The notes under the pieces: model-generated
What the model saw: only the letters and a program-made list of their open reading frames with translations
The model's database searches: none
Told to the model about the DNA's origin: nothing
Origin: Eutrophovita sp913057845
Lineage (GTDB): Bacteria > Pseudomonadota > Gammaproteobacteria > Burkholderiales > Eutrophovitaceae
Direction of reading: 5' to 3'
Length of the DNA stretch: 64,000 nucleotides
Assembly: GCA_963925895.1 (NCBI GenBank)
Contig: CAWUVH010000005.1
Span: 36,597 to 100,596, forward strand
Part shown: positions 17,054-25,523 of the stretch, piece after piece
How the letters are laid out: every line of letters begins with the position of its first letter
How positions within the stretch are numbered: the stretch's first letter is position 1
Position numbers and translations under genes: made by a program

Positions 17054-17923
17054 ATGGAACTAACAATCAAACCGCTGCACCCGCTATTTGTCGCAGAAGT
17101 TGCCGGCCTGGACATTCGAGATCCGTTGTCGCCAGAAATTCAAGATCAAATACAAAACCTAATCGATCAACATGGGATATTGATATTCCGAGATCAAAAC
17201 ATCTCGGATGACCAGCAAGTCGTATTCAGTCGATATTTTGGGGAAATTGAGATCGCTAACAGCAAACACAATATCACGAAACAAGAAAACCGCAGACTAT
17301 CCAATATGTTTGCTGACATATCTAACCTCAATAAAAATAACGAATTTCACGAAAAAGAATCAAGACAACGAATCTTCAATTTAGGAAACAGAATATGGCA
17401 CTCTGATAGTGCCTTTCGTCCGAATCCAGCGCGATACTCCTTATTGTCAGGCAGAGAAGTTCCGAGTAAAGGTGGTGACACTCAGTACGCAGACATGCAT
17501 ACCCCTTATGAGCGACTCAGCCCTGAAATGAAGGAGCTTATTGAGGATCTTCGATGTGAGCATTCACTGATGTACTCTCGTGCTCGGCTTGGAATGGATT
17601 ATTTTACTGAGCAAGAAAAAGAGGATTTCAAACCCGTCATACAGCCTTTAGTTCGAACGCATCCCGCAACAGGAAGAAAGTCATTATTTCTTGCCTCACA
17701 CGCAGGGCGAATAGTCGATTGGCCAATAACCGAAGCCAAATTACTACTTGAAGAATTAACTGAGATAGCCACACAGAGAGAATACGTCTACACCCATAAA
17801 TGGAAACGTTACGATCTAGTGATGTGGGATAATCGACGCACAATGCACCGAGGGACGCGATTTGAGGACACCAAACAGAAGCGAGATATGAGGCGAACGA
17901 CAATAGCGGGTGATCCTGCCTGA
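17054..17923 (+). CDS. TauD/TfdA family 2-oxoglutarate-dependent dioxygenase
   Basis: Non-haem Fe(II) oxygenase of 289 residues, very close in length to TfdA. The iron triad is visible as IWHSDSAF (HxD) and the distal His in RRTMHRGTRF; the Arg that salt-bridges 2-oxoglutarate follows in KRDMRRTTIAGD. The N-terminus GLDIRDPLSPE and LIFRDQNISDDQQVVFSRYFG are standard. Relatives hydroxylate aryloxy-acids, taurine or sulphate esters; the actual substrate is not readable. The start at ATG 17054 is set by a strong AGGGGGG ribosome site six bases before it. The stop is 80 bases from the converging acyl-CoA synthetase gene. Confidence 0.9.
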   Translation: MELTIKPLHPLFVAEVAGLDIRDPLSPEIQDQIQNLIDQHGILIFRDQNISDDQQVVFSRYFGEIEIANSKHNITKQENRRLSNMFADISNLNKNNEFHEKESRQRIFNLGNRIWHSDSAFRPNPARYSLLSGREVPSKGGDTQYADMHTPYERLSPEMKELIEDLRCEHSLMYSRARLGMDYFTEQEKEDFKPVIQPLVRTHPATGRKSLFLASHAGRIVDWPITEAKLLLEELTEIATQREYVYTHKWKRYDLVMWDNRRTMHRGTRFEDTKQKRDMRRTTIAGDPA

Positions 17924-18004
17924 TATCCCAAAAACAGAATTCACTCACTCAACTTCGTTGTGGAGAGCGAACCACAAAGATCGTGACTCAAATCCAGACT
18001 GCTC

Positions 18005-19615
18005 TCAATTTGAGTCTCTTAGAAGACGGCGGATAATTTTACCGGTATTAGTTTTTGGCAAATCAGACAGAAACTCGATTTCTCTCGGATACTCGTGCTT
18101 TGAAAGCCGTTCCTTCACCCATCCCTTTAGCTCTTCTATTAACTTCTCATTCGGAACGCAACCGTCTCGCAACACCACATAGGCCTTAACAATCTCGGTC
18201 CGAGCCTCATCAGGCTGCCCGACTACGGCTGCGAGTTGCACCGAAGGGTGAGCAGTCAAGCAATCTTCTATGGGACCAGGTCCGATACGATAACCCGCGC
18301 TAGTGATCACATCATCATCACGCCCAACAAATGTAATATAGCCATCATCATCGATAGATCCCGTGTCACCCGTAACTAACCAGTTGCCGATAAATTTATC
18401 CTGCGTCGCCTGCTCGTTGTTCCAGTAGCCAAGGAACATTACAGGGTTCGGTGTGGCTACTGCGATCATGCCCGTTTGTCCATAAGGTTTTTCATTCCCA
18501 TCCGCATCAATAATTGCAACCCTGTGGCCTGGTGCCGCACGACCAATCGCTCCTGGCTTTAATGGATAAAGCGATGAGCATCCACTCACTGTCATATTGC
18601 ATTCCGTCTGACCATAAAATTCATTAATAAAAATACCTAATGTATTGCGGGACCAATCCTGCAACTCAAATCCCAATGACTCACCTCCGCTAGCTAATGA
18701 TCTAAGCTTTAATGCTTCAAAATTCTTTTCCGGGATGGCTCGCATCATCCTCAGCGCAGTTGGAGGCATAAATACGTTCCTAATGGAATGTCGGATCATC
18801 AAATTAAGCGCCGCATCAGGTTCAAACTTATCAAAGCGTCTGGCAATTACTGGAACACCGACTTGCCACGCAGCAAAAAGAACATCAACCAGACCGCCAA
18901 TCCAAGCCCAATCTGCTGGAGACCAAATTAAATCACCGTCTTGCCCTAGGAAATCATGCGAAAACTCAACTCCTGGCATGTGACCAATCATCGTACGATG
19001 TGGCAAAAGCGCCCCTTTAGGGTCACCTGTTGTCCCTGAGGTATAAATAATCATCGCTGGATCATCTGCCATCGTTTGCACTGATTCGAAAGAATCAGAG
19101 GCGCGCTGAAGTAACCCATAAAAATCCTCTACGCCATCGCCATCGCCATCGACATTGAACACAACTTGCAGATCTGGTAATTCATGTCGAATTACAGCGA
19201 TTGAATTCACCCCAACCGAGTCAGTAACAACAAACTTCGCACCAGAATCTCGCAATCGATATCGCAAAGCATCTTGCCCAAAAAGTGTAAACAAAGGCAC
19301 CGCTATTGCGCCCGATCGATAGCTCGCCAAGTGCGTTACGCCCACCTCAGGCCGTTGCGGCAGTAAAACACCAATCCGATCATGGCGCTGCAGACCGAAC
19401 GCGGAAAAAACGTTTGCCAGTTGATTCGACAGCAAATGAATATCTTTAAACGTATACCGTTTTTGAATACCATCGGTCGTCTCGTACACCAATGCTGTAC
19501 GTCCATCTTCCTCAATCCACTTGTCGCATATATCCCAAGCTATGTTATAGCGTTGAGGCACCTGCCATTCAAATTGATTAATCAGTGCTTGATAAGAGTT
19601 TGCTCTGGGTAACAT
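18005..19615 (-). CDS. acyl-CoA synthetase (AMP-forming, AcsM/acetyl-CoA synthetase-like)
   Basis: Adenylate-forming enzyme of 536 residues that activates a carboxylic acid with ATP and CoA. Motifs in order: IIYTSGTTGDPKGALLPHR (P-loop, near 190), FINEFYGQTECN (A5, near 335), TGDTGSIDDDGYITFVGRDD (hinge, near 415), AGYRIGPGPIEDCL and the catalytic Lys in LPKTNTGKIIRR near the C-terminus. Its size and RIGPGPIED motif put it with medium-chain/acetyl-type synthetases more than with FadD. The chain-length preference cannot be told. Single leftward gene. Confidence 0.88.
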   Translation of the reverse strand: MLPRANSYQALINQFEWQVPQRYNIAWDICDKWIEEDGRTALVYETTDGIQKRYTFKDIHLLSNQLANVFSAFGLQRHDRIGVLLPQRPEVGVTHLASYRSGAIAVPLFTLFGQDALRYRLRDSGAKFVVTDSVGVNSIAVIRHELPDLQVVFNVDGDGDGVEDFYGLLQRASDSFESVQTMADDPAMIIYTSGTTGDPKGALLPHRTMIGHMPGVEFSHDFLGQDGDLIWSPADWAWIGGLVDVLFAAWQVGVPVIARRFDKFEPDAALNLMIRHSIRNVFMPPTALRMMRAIPEKNFEALKLRSLASGGESLGFELQDWSRNTLGIFINEFYGQTECNMTVSGCSSLYPLKPGAIGRAAPGHRVAIIDADGNEKPYGQTGMIAVATPNPVMFLGYWNNEQATQDKFIGNWLVTGDTGSIDDDGYITFVGRDDDVITSAGYRIGPGPIEDCLTAHPSVQLAAVVGQPDEARTEIVKAYVVLRDGCVPNEKLIEELKGWVKERLSKHEYPREIEFLSDLPKTNTGKIIRRLLRDSN

Positions 19616-19737
19616 GCTGCGCGCCGTTTTTACGTTTATGAAATGCTAACAAAAAAATGGGTCGGCAGATTGACTATGGGAGGGCCTTTAAGCTAAGACC
19701 GGAAGATAACATTCTAGAATGTAAATTGGAGGGGGGG

Positions 19738-19762
19738 TTGACGGGAGACAGGCTCCCGTCAA
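19738..19762. terminator. perfect 10-bp hairpin downstream of the cold-shock gene
   Basis: TTGACGGGAG (19738-19747) is exactly complementary to CTCCCGTCAA (19753-19762) across a 5-base loop. It lies 19 bases past the cold-shock gene stop in its direction of transcription. No U-run follows on the minus strand (a C-run does), so it may be an RNA-stabilising hairpin or weak terminator. Confidence 0.45.
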
Positions 19763-19780
19763 AGTATAACTTTTAAATCA

Positions 19781-19987
19781 TTAATCTATCGATTGGATAT
19801 TGGTCGCTTGGTCGCCTTTAGGGCCACTCGTGACGTCATACGATACTTTTTGATTTTCTTCTAACGTCTTAAAGCCATTCGATTGAATTGCTGAAAAATG
19901 TACGAACAAATCCTTACCGCCATCATCAGGAGTAATAAAACCGAAACCTTTTGAATCGTTAAACCATTTAACTGTACCAGTACTCAT
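19781..19987 (-). CDS. cold-shock / CspA-family RNA chaperone
   Basis: A 68-residue OB-fold single-strand nucleic-acid-binding protein. RNP1 (KGFGFITPDD) and RNP2 (DLFVHFSAI) are both intact and GTVKWFNDSKG is the standard start, so ATG 19987 is the initiator with AAGGAAAG upstream. The frame stays open a further 120 bases upstream, but that stretch is not protein-like and more likely a long 5' leader, as is common for csp genes whose mRNA folds with temperature. Length and motifs are normal. Whether it is cold-induced cannot be seen. Confidence 0.95.
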   Translation of the reverse strand: MSTGTVKWFNDSKGFGFITPDDGGKDLFVHFSAIQSNGFKTLEENQKVSYDVTSGPKGDQATNIQSID

Positions 19988-20282
19988 TGTGTCTTTCCTT
20001 GAAAATAATAAAATATATGCCAAAACTTCAAGAAGAGACCGTCTTTCACCCGATGTTAAGAATGTTCCCTTAATCAGGTGAGGAGATAGTACGACATCGC
20101 TAAACATCTTCCCCAGCTTGATAATCTTGCACGCGCCTTATAACGTATAAAGCCAGTCACGTCAAAATAAATCTTAGCCGTCAAAACCTTTAAACTTAGA
20201 TATTTCAGTGGTTTTTTAACCACCTAATCACTAATATAAGACTGTATATAGTAACAGACGCAACTTAAAGAGGGAAACACGA
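19988..20282. other. intergenic region between csp and malic enzyme genes
   Basis: About 295 bases with divergent promoters. The left part is probably the csp 5' leader. On the right, AGAGGG is the ribosome site for the malic enzyme gene and an AT-rich TGTATATAGTAAC stretch could be its promoter. No RNA gene or further reading frame is supported. Confidence 0.5.
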
Positions 20283-22571
20283 ATGTCAGATGAACTAAAA
20301 GCCGCCGCGCTTGAGTACCACGAATACCCCAGACCTGGGAAAATATCAGTGGTTCCAACAAAAGGGTTAACCAATCAGCGAGACCTGGCGCTTGCGTACT
20401 CACCTGGAGTCGCTTATGCATGTAAAGCGATAGAAGCTGACCCAAGTATGGCGGCCAAATACACATCCAGAGCGAACCTAGTCGGAGTTATTACCAACGG
20501 TACAGCTGTTCTAGGCCTAGGCAACATCGGCCCTCTAGCCGGAAAGCCTGTCATGGAAGGTAAAGCTTGTTTATTTAAGAAATTTGCAGGTATTGATGTT
20601 TTTGATATCGAATTGGCAGAGACTGATCCAGATAAATTGGTCGATATTATTGCGGCACTAGAGCCCACACTGGGCGGCATTAATCTAGAGGACATCAAAG
20701 CCCCAGAATGTTTTTATATCGAGAAGAAACTAAAAGAAAAGCTGAGCATTCCCGTCTTTCACGATGATCAGCATGGCACTGCGATTATCGTAGGTGCCGC
20801 GATTATTAATGGGCTAAAGGTCGTCGGTAAAAATTTAGACCAGGTCCGACTTGTTTGCTCAGGCGCAGGTGCCGCGGCGATAGCATGTCTTAATTTACTC
20901 ACCACCTTAGGGGTAAAAAAAGAAAATATTATTGTTTGCGATTCAAAAGGAGTGATCTCTATAAGTCGCATTGGCACTCTAAATGAGAGTAAAGCCATCT
21001 ATGCGAGCGACACACCTTTTGTGTCCGTAGATGAAGCGATGCGAGGTGCTGATATTTTTCTCGGATTATCAGGACCAGGCACGATCAAAAAAGAGTGGGT
21101 CGCCGAAATGGCAGATAAACCCTTAATCTTGGCGCTTGCAAATCCGACACCGGAAATCATGCCTGAAGAAATTAAATCAGTACGGCCTGATGCCGTGATC
21201 GCCACGGGGCGTTCTGATTACCCTAACCAGGTTAACAATGTTCTATGCTTTCCATTTATTTTCAGAGGGGCTTTGGACGTCGGGGCAACCAAAATCACTG
21301 AGGAAATGAAACTGGCGTGCGTTTATGCTATCGCAGAACTAGCTCGAGCAGAACGCTCGGATATCGTTGCCACAGCTTACGAGGGTCAGGAATTAAATTT
21401 TGGCCCTGACTATATTATCCCGACACCGTTCGACCCACGACTCATTACATTAATAGCACCTGCGGTTGCTCAGGCCGCTATGGACAGCGGGGTCGCGACA
21501 CTCCCCATTGAAGACATGTCGGCCTACCGGGAAAAAATTTCTAACCTCGTATATCAAACTGGCTTCGTGATGAAACCAGTCTTTGAGGCGGCAAAAGCCG
21601 ACCTAAAGAAGGTTATTTACGCGGAGGGTGAGGATGAAAGAGTGTTACAAGCGGTCCAAGTCCTTACAGATGAAAAACTTTGCCTCCCAATTCTTATTGG
21701 GCGACCCGATGTTATCAACTCAAGGATTGAGAGAGCTGGACTTCGAATAAAAGCTGGAGAACACTTTGAGGTAGTCAACCCAGAAAACGACGAACGCTTC
21801 AAAGAGACCTGGCAAGAGTACTATCAAATCATGAGGAGAAAAGGTGTGTCTCCTGACGACGCTAAAGCGGCCGTTAGAAGCTCCGCAACACTCATTGGAG
21901 CCATGCTCGTTCGGCGCGGGGACGCCGATGCGCTAATTTGTGGAGCCATCGGGCGTTACAAAGATCATCTAAAACACGTTTCTAACGTGATTGGCAAAAG
22001 AGAAGATGCGTCTATTTTTGCAGCAATGAATTTATTGCCCATGCAGAATCGAACGCTATTTATCAGTGATACGTACGTGAACCTTAACCCATCTGCTGAA
22101 GAAATTGCGGAAATAACACTCATGGCAGCTGATGAAGTTAAGCGTTTTGGCTTAATGCCTAAGGTTGCCCTCATTTCTCACTCAAATTTTGGGACTGAAA
22201 ACAATCCATCAGCGACAAAAATGAGTGACGCGCTCGACATCATCCAAAAATTAGCCCCCGATTTGGAGATCGATGGAGAGATGCATGGCGATGCGGCATT
22301 AAACGAGGTCATTCGGCAACGAACACATCCCGACTCAAAATTAAAGGGTGAGGCAAATCTATTAATCATGCCGAGCGTAGAAGCCGCTAACATTTCCTAT
22401 AATCTTCTGAAGATGGTTAGTGGTGATGGGATAACCGTTGGTCCAATACTATTGGGGGCTAAAAAAGCGGCACACATCGTCACGCCAACCGTAACGGTTC
22501 GCAGAATTGTAAATATGACTGCTCTAGCCGCAGTCGACGCCGCATCTAGAGCTAACACACTGGCTCAATAG
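20283..22571 (+). CDS. maeB: NADP-dependent malic enzyme, malic-phosphotransacetylase fusion (first copy)
   Basis: A 762-residue MaeB-type enzyme, oxidising malate to pyruvate and CO2 with NADP+. The N-terminal half (to about 420) is the malic enzyme: TKGLTNQRDLALAYSPGVA, the metal/catalytic HDDQHGTAIIVGAA and the nucleotide loop VCSGAGAAAIACL. The C-terminal half is a phosphotransacetylase-like domain (YAEGEDERVLQAVQ, LICGAIGRYKDHL, GPILLGAKKAAHIVTPT) that in E. coli MaeB is not catalytic but senses acetyl-CoA. A second, equally complete homologue is at 52592-54865 on the other strand. It supplies NADPH and pyruvate, the substrate of AceE. Confidence 0.93.
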   Translation: MSDELKAAALEYHEYPRPGKISVVPTKGLTNQRDLALAYSPGVAYACKAIEADPSMAAKYTSRANLVGVITNGTAVLGLGNIGPLAGKPVMEGKACLFKKFAGIDVFDIELAETDPDKLVDIIAALEPTLGGINLEDIKAPECFYIEKKLKEKLSIPVFHDDQHGTAIIVGAAIINGLKVVGKNLDQVRLVCSGAGAAAIACLNLLTTLGVKKENIIVCDSKGVISISRIGTLNESKAIYASDTPFVSVDEAMRGADIFLGLSGPGTIKKEWVAEMADKPLILALANPTPEIMPEEIKSVRPDAVIATGRSDYPNQVNNVLCFPFIFRGALDVGATKITEEMKLACVYAIAELARAERSDIVATAYEGQELNFGPDYIIPTPFDPRLITLIAPAVAQAAMDSGVATLPIEDMSAYREKISNLVYQTGFVMKPVFEAAKADLKKVIYAEGEDERVLQAVQVLTDEKLCLPILIGRPDVINSRIERAGLRIKAGEHFEVVNPENDERFKETWQEYYQIMRRKGVSPDDAKAAVRSSATLIGAMLVRRGDADALICGAIGRYKDHLKHVSNVIGKREDASIFAAMNLLPMQNRTLFISDTYVNLNPSAEEIAEITLMAADEVKRFGLMPKVALISHSNFGTENNPSATKMSDALDIIQKLAPDLEIDGEMHGDAALNEVIRQRTHPDSKLKGEANLLIMPSVEAANISYNLLKMVSGDGITVGPILLGAKKAAHIVTPTVTVRRIVNMTALAAVDAASRANTLAQ

Positions 22572-22665
22572 ATAAATTTATGGCGTTTAAAAATTAATGA
22601 CATATTCATTTCGAACAAAGACAAGCACCCTCGAGGGTCATCACACGCAATGAAAAGGAAAAAGG

Positions 22666-23457
22666 ATGTCTGACCAAAATTTATTTTCTGGAGAAATGAC
22701 CGAAAAGCAGCGTCTATTCCGTGACGAGTATAAAAAAAATATAGCCAATTGGTATTCAGGCTGGGGGCACCTCTTATCAATATATGCACCTGGGCTCCTA
22801 GTCATTGCATTTTGTATTCGTCACATTGAAAATCCTAACTGGTTAGAAATTGCATTGTTGATACCCATTGTTCTCATTTATAACTTTAACGAATGGTGGA
22901 TTCATAAAAATGCAATGCATAAACCGATTAAGGGATTAGGTGGCGCGCTGATGCCAGTGTTTCATCGACATGTACATCAGCACCACCAATACTTCACCTC
23001 GAGAAGAATGACGTACGACACAAATCAGGAATGGCGCATTGTTTTATTTCCGCCTTATGCTCTGATTATTTTTCTGATCGGCACTCTCCCTGCTGCATTC
23101 CTCCTAGGTCAACTATGGAGCCCGAATGCCGGGTATATCCTGATGCTAACAACGCCTTTTTATTACTTAAACTACGAAACCTTTCACTTATGCTGTCACG
23201 TTAAGGAGAATTGGTTTGTTCGCAATTGTCCTCTAGTAAATACGATCCGTCGCCATCATGCCGCTCACCATAGTCAACATATTATGATGGCCAGAAACAT
23301 GAATTTAACCTATCCAATTGCGGATTGGTATATGGGCACTAGCGATCTCAATCGCGGATTATTAGGGCATCTTTTTAACGGTTACGATCAACATCACGTC
23401 AAGAGTCAATTTCAATCCGACCAAGGTGCTGAGCTTGAGCAAACCTCCTCAACATAA
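22666..23457 (+). CDS. fatty acid hydroxylase / sterol desaturase superfamily membrane protein
   Basis: A 263-residue integral membrane di-iron enzyme. Histidine boxes are seen as HKNAMH, FHRHVHQHHQYF and RRHHAAHHSQH, the ligand pattern of the superfamily, between hydrophobic segments near residues 35-75, 125-150 and 165-175. It starts at ATG 22666 behind AAAAGGA. Members insert hydroxyl groups or double bonds into lipids. It stands 94 bases after the malic enzyme and 30 bases before oxyR on the same strand; a shared transcript is possible. Substrate unknown. Confidence 0.82.
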   Translation: MSDQNLFSGEMTEKQRLFRDEYKKNIANWYSGWGHLLSIYAPGLLVIAFCIRHIENPNWLEIALLIPIVLIYNFNEWWIHKNAMHKPIKGLGGALMPVFHRHVHQHHQYFTSRRMTYDTNQEWRIVLFPPYALIIFLIGTLPAAFLLGQLWSPNAGYILMLTTPFYYLNYETFHLCCHVKENWFVRNCPLVNTIRRHHAAHHSQHIMMARNMNLTYPIADWYMGTSDLNRGLLGHLFNGYDQHHVKSQFQSDQGAELEQTSST

Positions 23458-23487
23458 GAGTCGGCTATCTTAACAAAAATAAGACTT

Positions 23488-24447
23488 ATGGCCGCAGCGT
23501 TACCAACAATTAGGCAACTCACATATTTAATTACGTTATCCGAAACATTGAATTTCCGCCAAGCTTCTGAGAAGTTGTTTGTCACGCAGTCCACTCTGTC
23601 AGCGGGTATCAAAGAACTAGAGATCACTCTCGGCGCAACACTCTTCGAACGAACCAAACGAAACGTTCGATTAACCGAAATAGGGTCCGAAGTATTACGT
23701 AGAGCACAGTCGATACTTACCGAAGTAGATGACTTAAGCAGCTTCACAGAGCGTTTAAAAAAACCTCTCAGCGGAACATTGAAATTAGGTGTCATTCCTA
23801 CCATAGCTCCTTTTCTGCTTCCCATCGTAATCCCCACATTGAAGGCAAATTATCCGGCATTGAAACTTTATCTAAGGGAAGATTATTCTCTTCGCCTTCT
23901 AGACCAACTCAAATCTGGAGAGCTTGATTTTGCAATCATCGCGCTTCCCTACAATACCGAAGACCTCATCACCAACACACTGTTCAAAGACGAGTTTTGG
24001 TGGGTCGCAAAAAAAGGCGTGGCACTTGCAAAATCGAAAGAAATATCAATAAAAGATGTAAACCTAAACGACCTTCTGTTACTGGAAGAAGGACACTGCC
24101 TCAGGAATCACGCGATCGAGGCCTGCGGCGCTCAAGCAGTTAACTCACCGAATGAATCTTTCGCAGCAACCAGCCTCTATACCCTACTTCAAATGGTTGA
24201 TAATGGATTGGGATCTACACTCCTTCCAGAAATGGTTCTTAAATCTGGGGCATTACTTGGAACTGATCTCGTAGCAAGACCATTTTCACATAAACCACCT
24301 TATCGAGAAATTGCGTTATTAAGAAGAAAGACTGACAATAGAAAAATTGATTTTGAGTTGCTCTCAGCGCTAATCGTATCCGAAAAAAAACGATATTCGT
24401 CCCAGCTCGGGGCTTCCCGTTCTAAACGAGCTGCGACTAGACGCTAG
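23488..24447 (+). CDS. oxyR: LysR-family hydrogen peroxide sensor OxyR
   Basis: A 319-residue LysR regulator. The helix-turn-helix spans NFRQASEKLFVTQSTLSAGI, and the effector domain has LLLLEEGHCLRNHAIEAC: two cysteines nine residues apart in exactly the place of OxyR Cys199 and Cys208, which form the H2O2-induced disulphide. FAATSLYTLLQMVDNGLGST follows as in OxyR. This pins down the family member better than general LysR similarity. The last 20 residues are a basic tail (GASRSKRAATRR). Target genes (catalase, peroxiredoxin) are not in this window. Confidence 0.9.
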   Translation: MAAALPTIRQLTYLITLSETLNFRQASEKLFVTQSTLSAGIKELEITLGATLFERTKRNVRLTEIGSEVLRRAQSILTEVDDLSSFTERLKKPLSGTLKLGVIPTIAPFLLPIVIPTLKANYPALKLYLREDYSLRLLDQLKSGELDFAIIALPYNTEDLITNTLFKDEFWWVAKKGVALAKSKEISIKDVNLNDLLLLEEGHCLRNHAIEACGAQAVNSPNESFAATSLYTLLQMVDNGLGSTLLPEMVLKSGALLGTDLVARPFSHKPPYREIALLRRKTDNRKIDFELLSALIVSEKKRYSSQLGASRSKRAATRR

Positions 24448-24523
24448 CCCTATTCTCTAACCGTTTGATTCCAGAATAAAATAAGACGGAACCATCCAGA
24501 CAGCACAACTACCTGTATTCAAT

Positions 24524-25498
24524 ATGCAAAATACTGACGAGTGGGCATTCCCTCAATCTTTAAGGCCTAATGCCGAAAACCTTAAATTCAACCTCACCAG
24601 ATCGGTTAACTCTGTTGTAAAGGTTCGTACGTTGATATCGGCCGACGCGTTCACCGCTGGCATTCTTGGGACGGAACGTATCGGCAGCGGCGTCTTGATT
24701 AACGAAAACGGTTTGATTCTTACGATAGGATACCTTGTCACTGAAGCCGAATCAGTCTGGGTAACAACGAACCTTAACCAAAGTCTCCCGGGACATGTTG
24801 TAGCTTATGACCAAACGACTGGACTTGGTTTAATTCAAGCTTTTGGAACACTACAGATTGAGCCATCTGACCTCGAGAAAAGTAATCTAATAAACCCCTC
24901 CGATGATGCTTACTTTGTAAGCTACGGAGGACTTGACCATGCTCTTCATTCAAAAATTATACGTGTTGACGAATTCGCCGGATATTGGGAATATGTTTTG
25001 GATCAAGCAATCTACACCTCACCTCCCCATCCTCAATGGGGAGGTGCTGCTATATTCAATGGACGAGGTCACGTCATAGGAATCGGCTCACTGTTTCTTC
25101 ATGAAGTTTTTGAAGGGCAAAGCCAACAAGGCAATCTCGCTATACCTACCCATCTTTTGGAACCAGCCCTAAACGACCTATTAGAATTCGGGCGACCATT
25201 AACCCCCGCCAGACCTTGGATCGGCATGTACACTACAGAAACGGGTGGCGAACTAATTGTGAGTAGTCTGGCTCGTTACGGTCCCGCAGAACTCGCTGGC
25301 ATCTTGCAAGGAGACCAAATCATGTCGATTGGCGAAGAGAAGACGTCAACACTTGCTCATTTCTTTAGGTCTGTTTGGAATCTTGGATCCGCAGGTGTTT
25401 CAGTGCCACTGCAAATAAACCGAGAAGGAAATGAATTAAAGTTTGTAATTAATTCAGCAGACAGAAATGATTTTCTTCTTAAACCTAAAACTCATTAA
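24524..25498 (+). CDS. HtrA/S1C-like protein lacking the catalytic triad, with PDZ domain (pseudoprotease)
   Basis: A 324-residue protein with the trypsin-like core and C-terminal PDZ domain of HtrA proteases, but no active site. Aligning by motif, IGSGVLINENGLILTIGY has Tyr70 where HtrA has the catalytic His (TNNH); DQTTGLGLIQ has Gly100 for the catalytic Asp (TDLAL); and HPQWGGAAIF has Trp172 in place of the nucleophile (GNSGG). All three are lost while the surrounding strands are kept. The PDZ part is WIGMYTTETGGELIVSSL to about 310. There is no signal peptide or membrane helix, so it should be cytoplasmic, unlike HtrA. It is 25 bases upstream of a D-aminoacylase-like gene and may serve as a binding scaffold. 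Confidence 0.75.
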   Translation: MQNTDEWAFPQSLRPNAENLKFNLTRSVNSVVKVRTLISADAFTAGILGTERIGSGVLINENGLILTIGYLVTEAESVWVTTNLNQSLPGHVVAYDQTTGLGLIQAFGTLQIEPSDLEKSNLINPSDDAYFVSYGGLDHALHSKIIRVDEFAGYWEYVLDQAIYTSPPHPQWGGAAIFNGRGHVIGIGSLFLHEVFEGQSQQGNLAIPTHLLEPALNDLLEFGRPLTPARPWIGMYTTETGGELIVSSLARYGPAELAGILQGDQIMSIGEEKTSTLAHFFRSVWNLGSAGVSVPLQINREGNELKFVINSADRNDFLLKPKTH

Positions 25499-25523
25499 AA
25501 AAACCCCTTGGGAAGACACCTAA

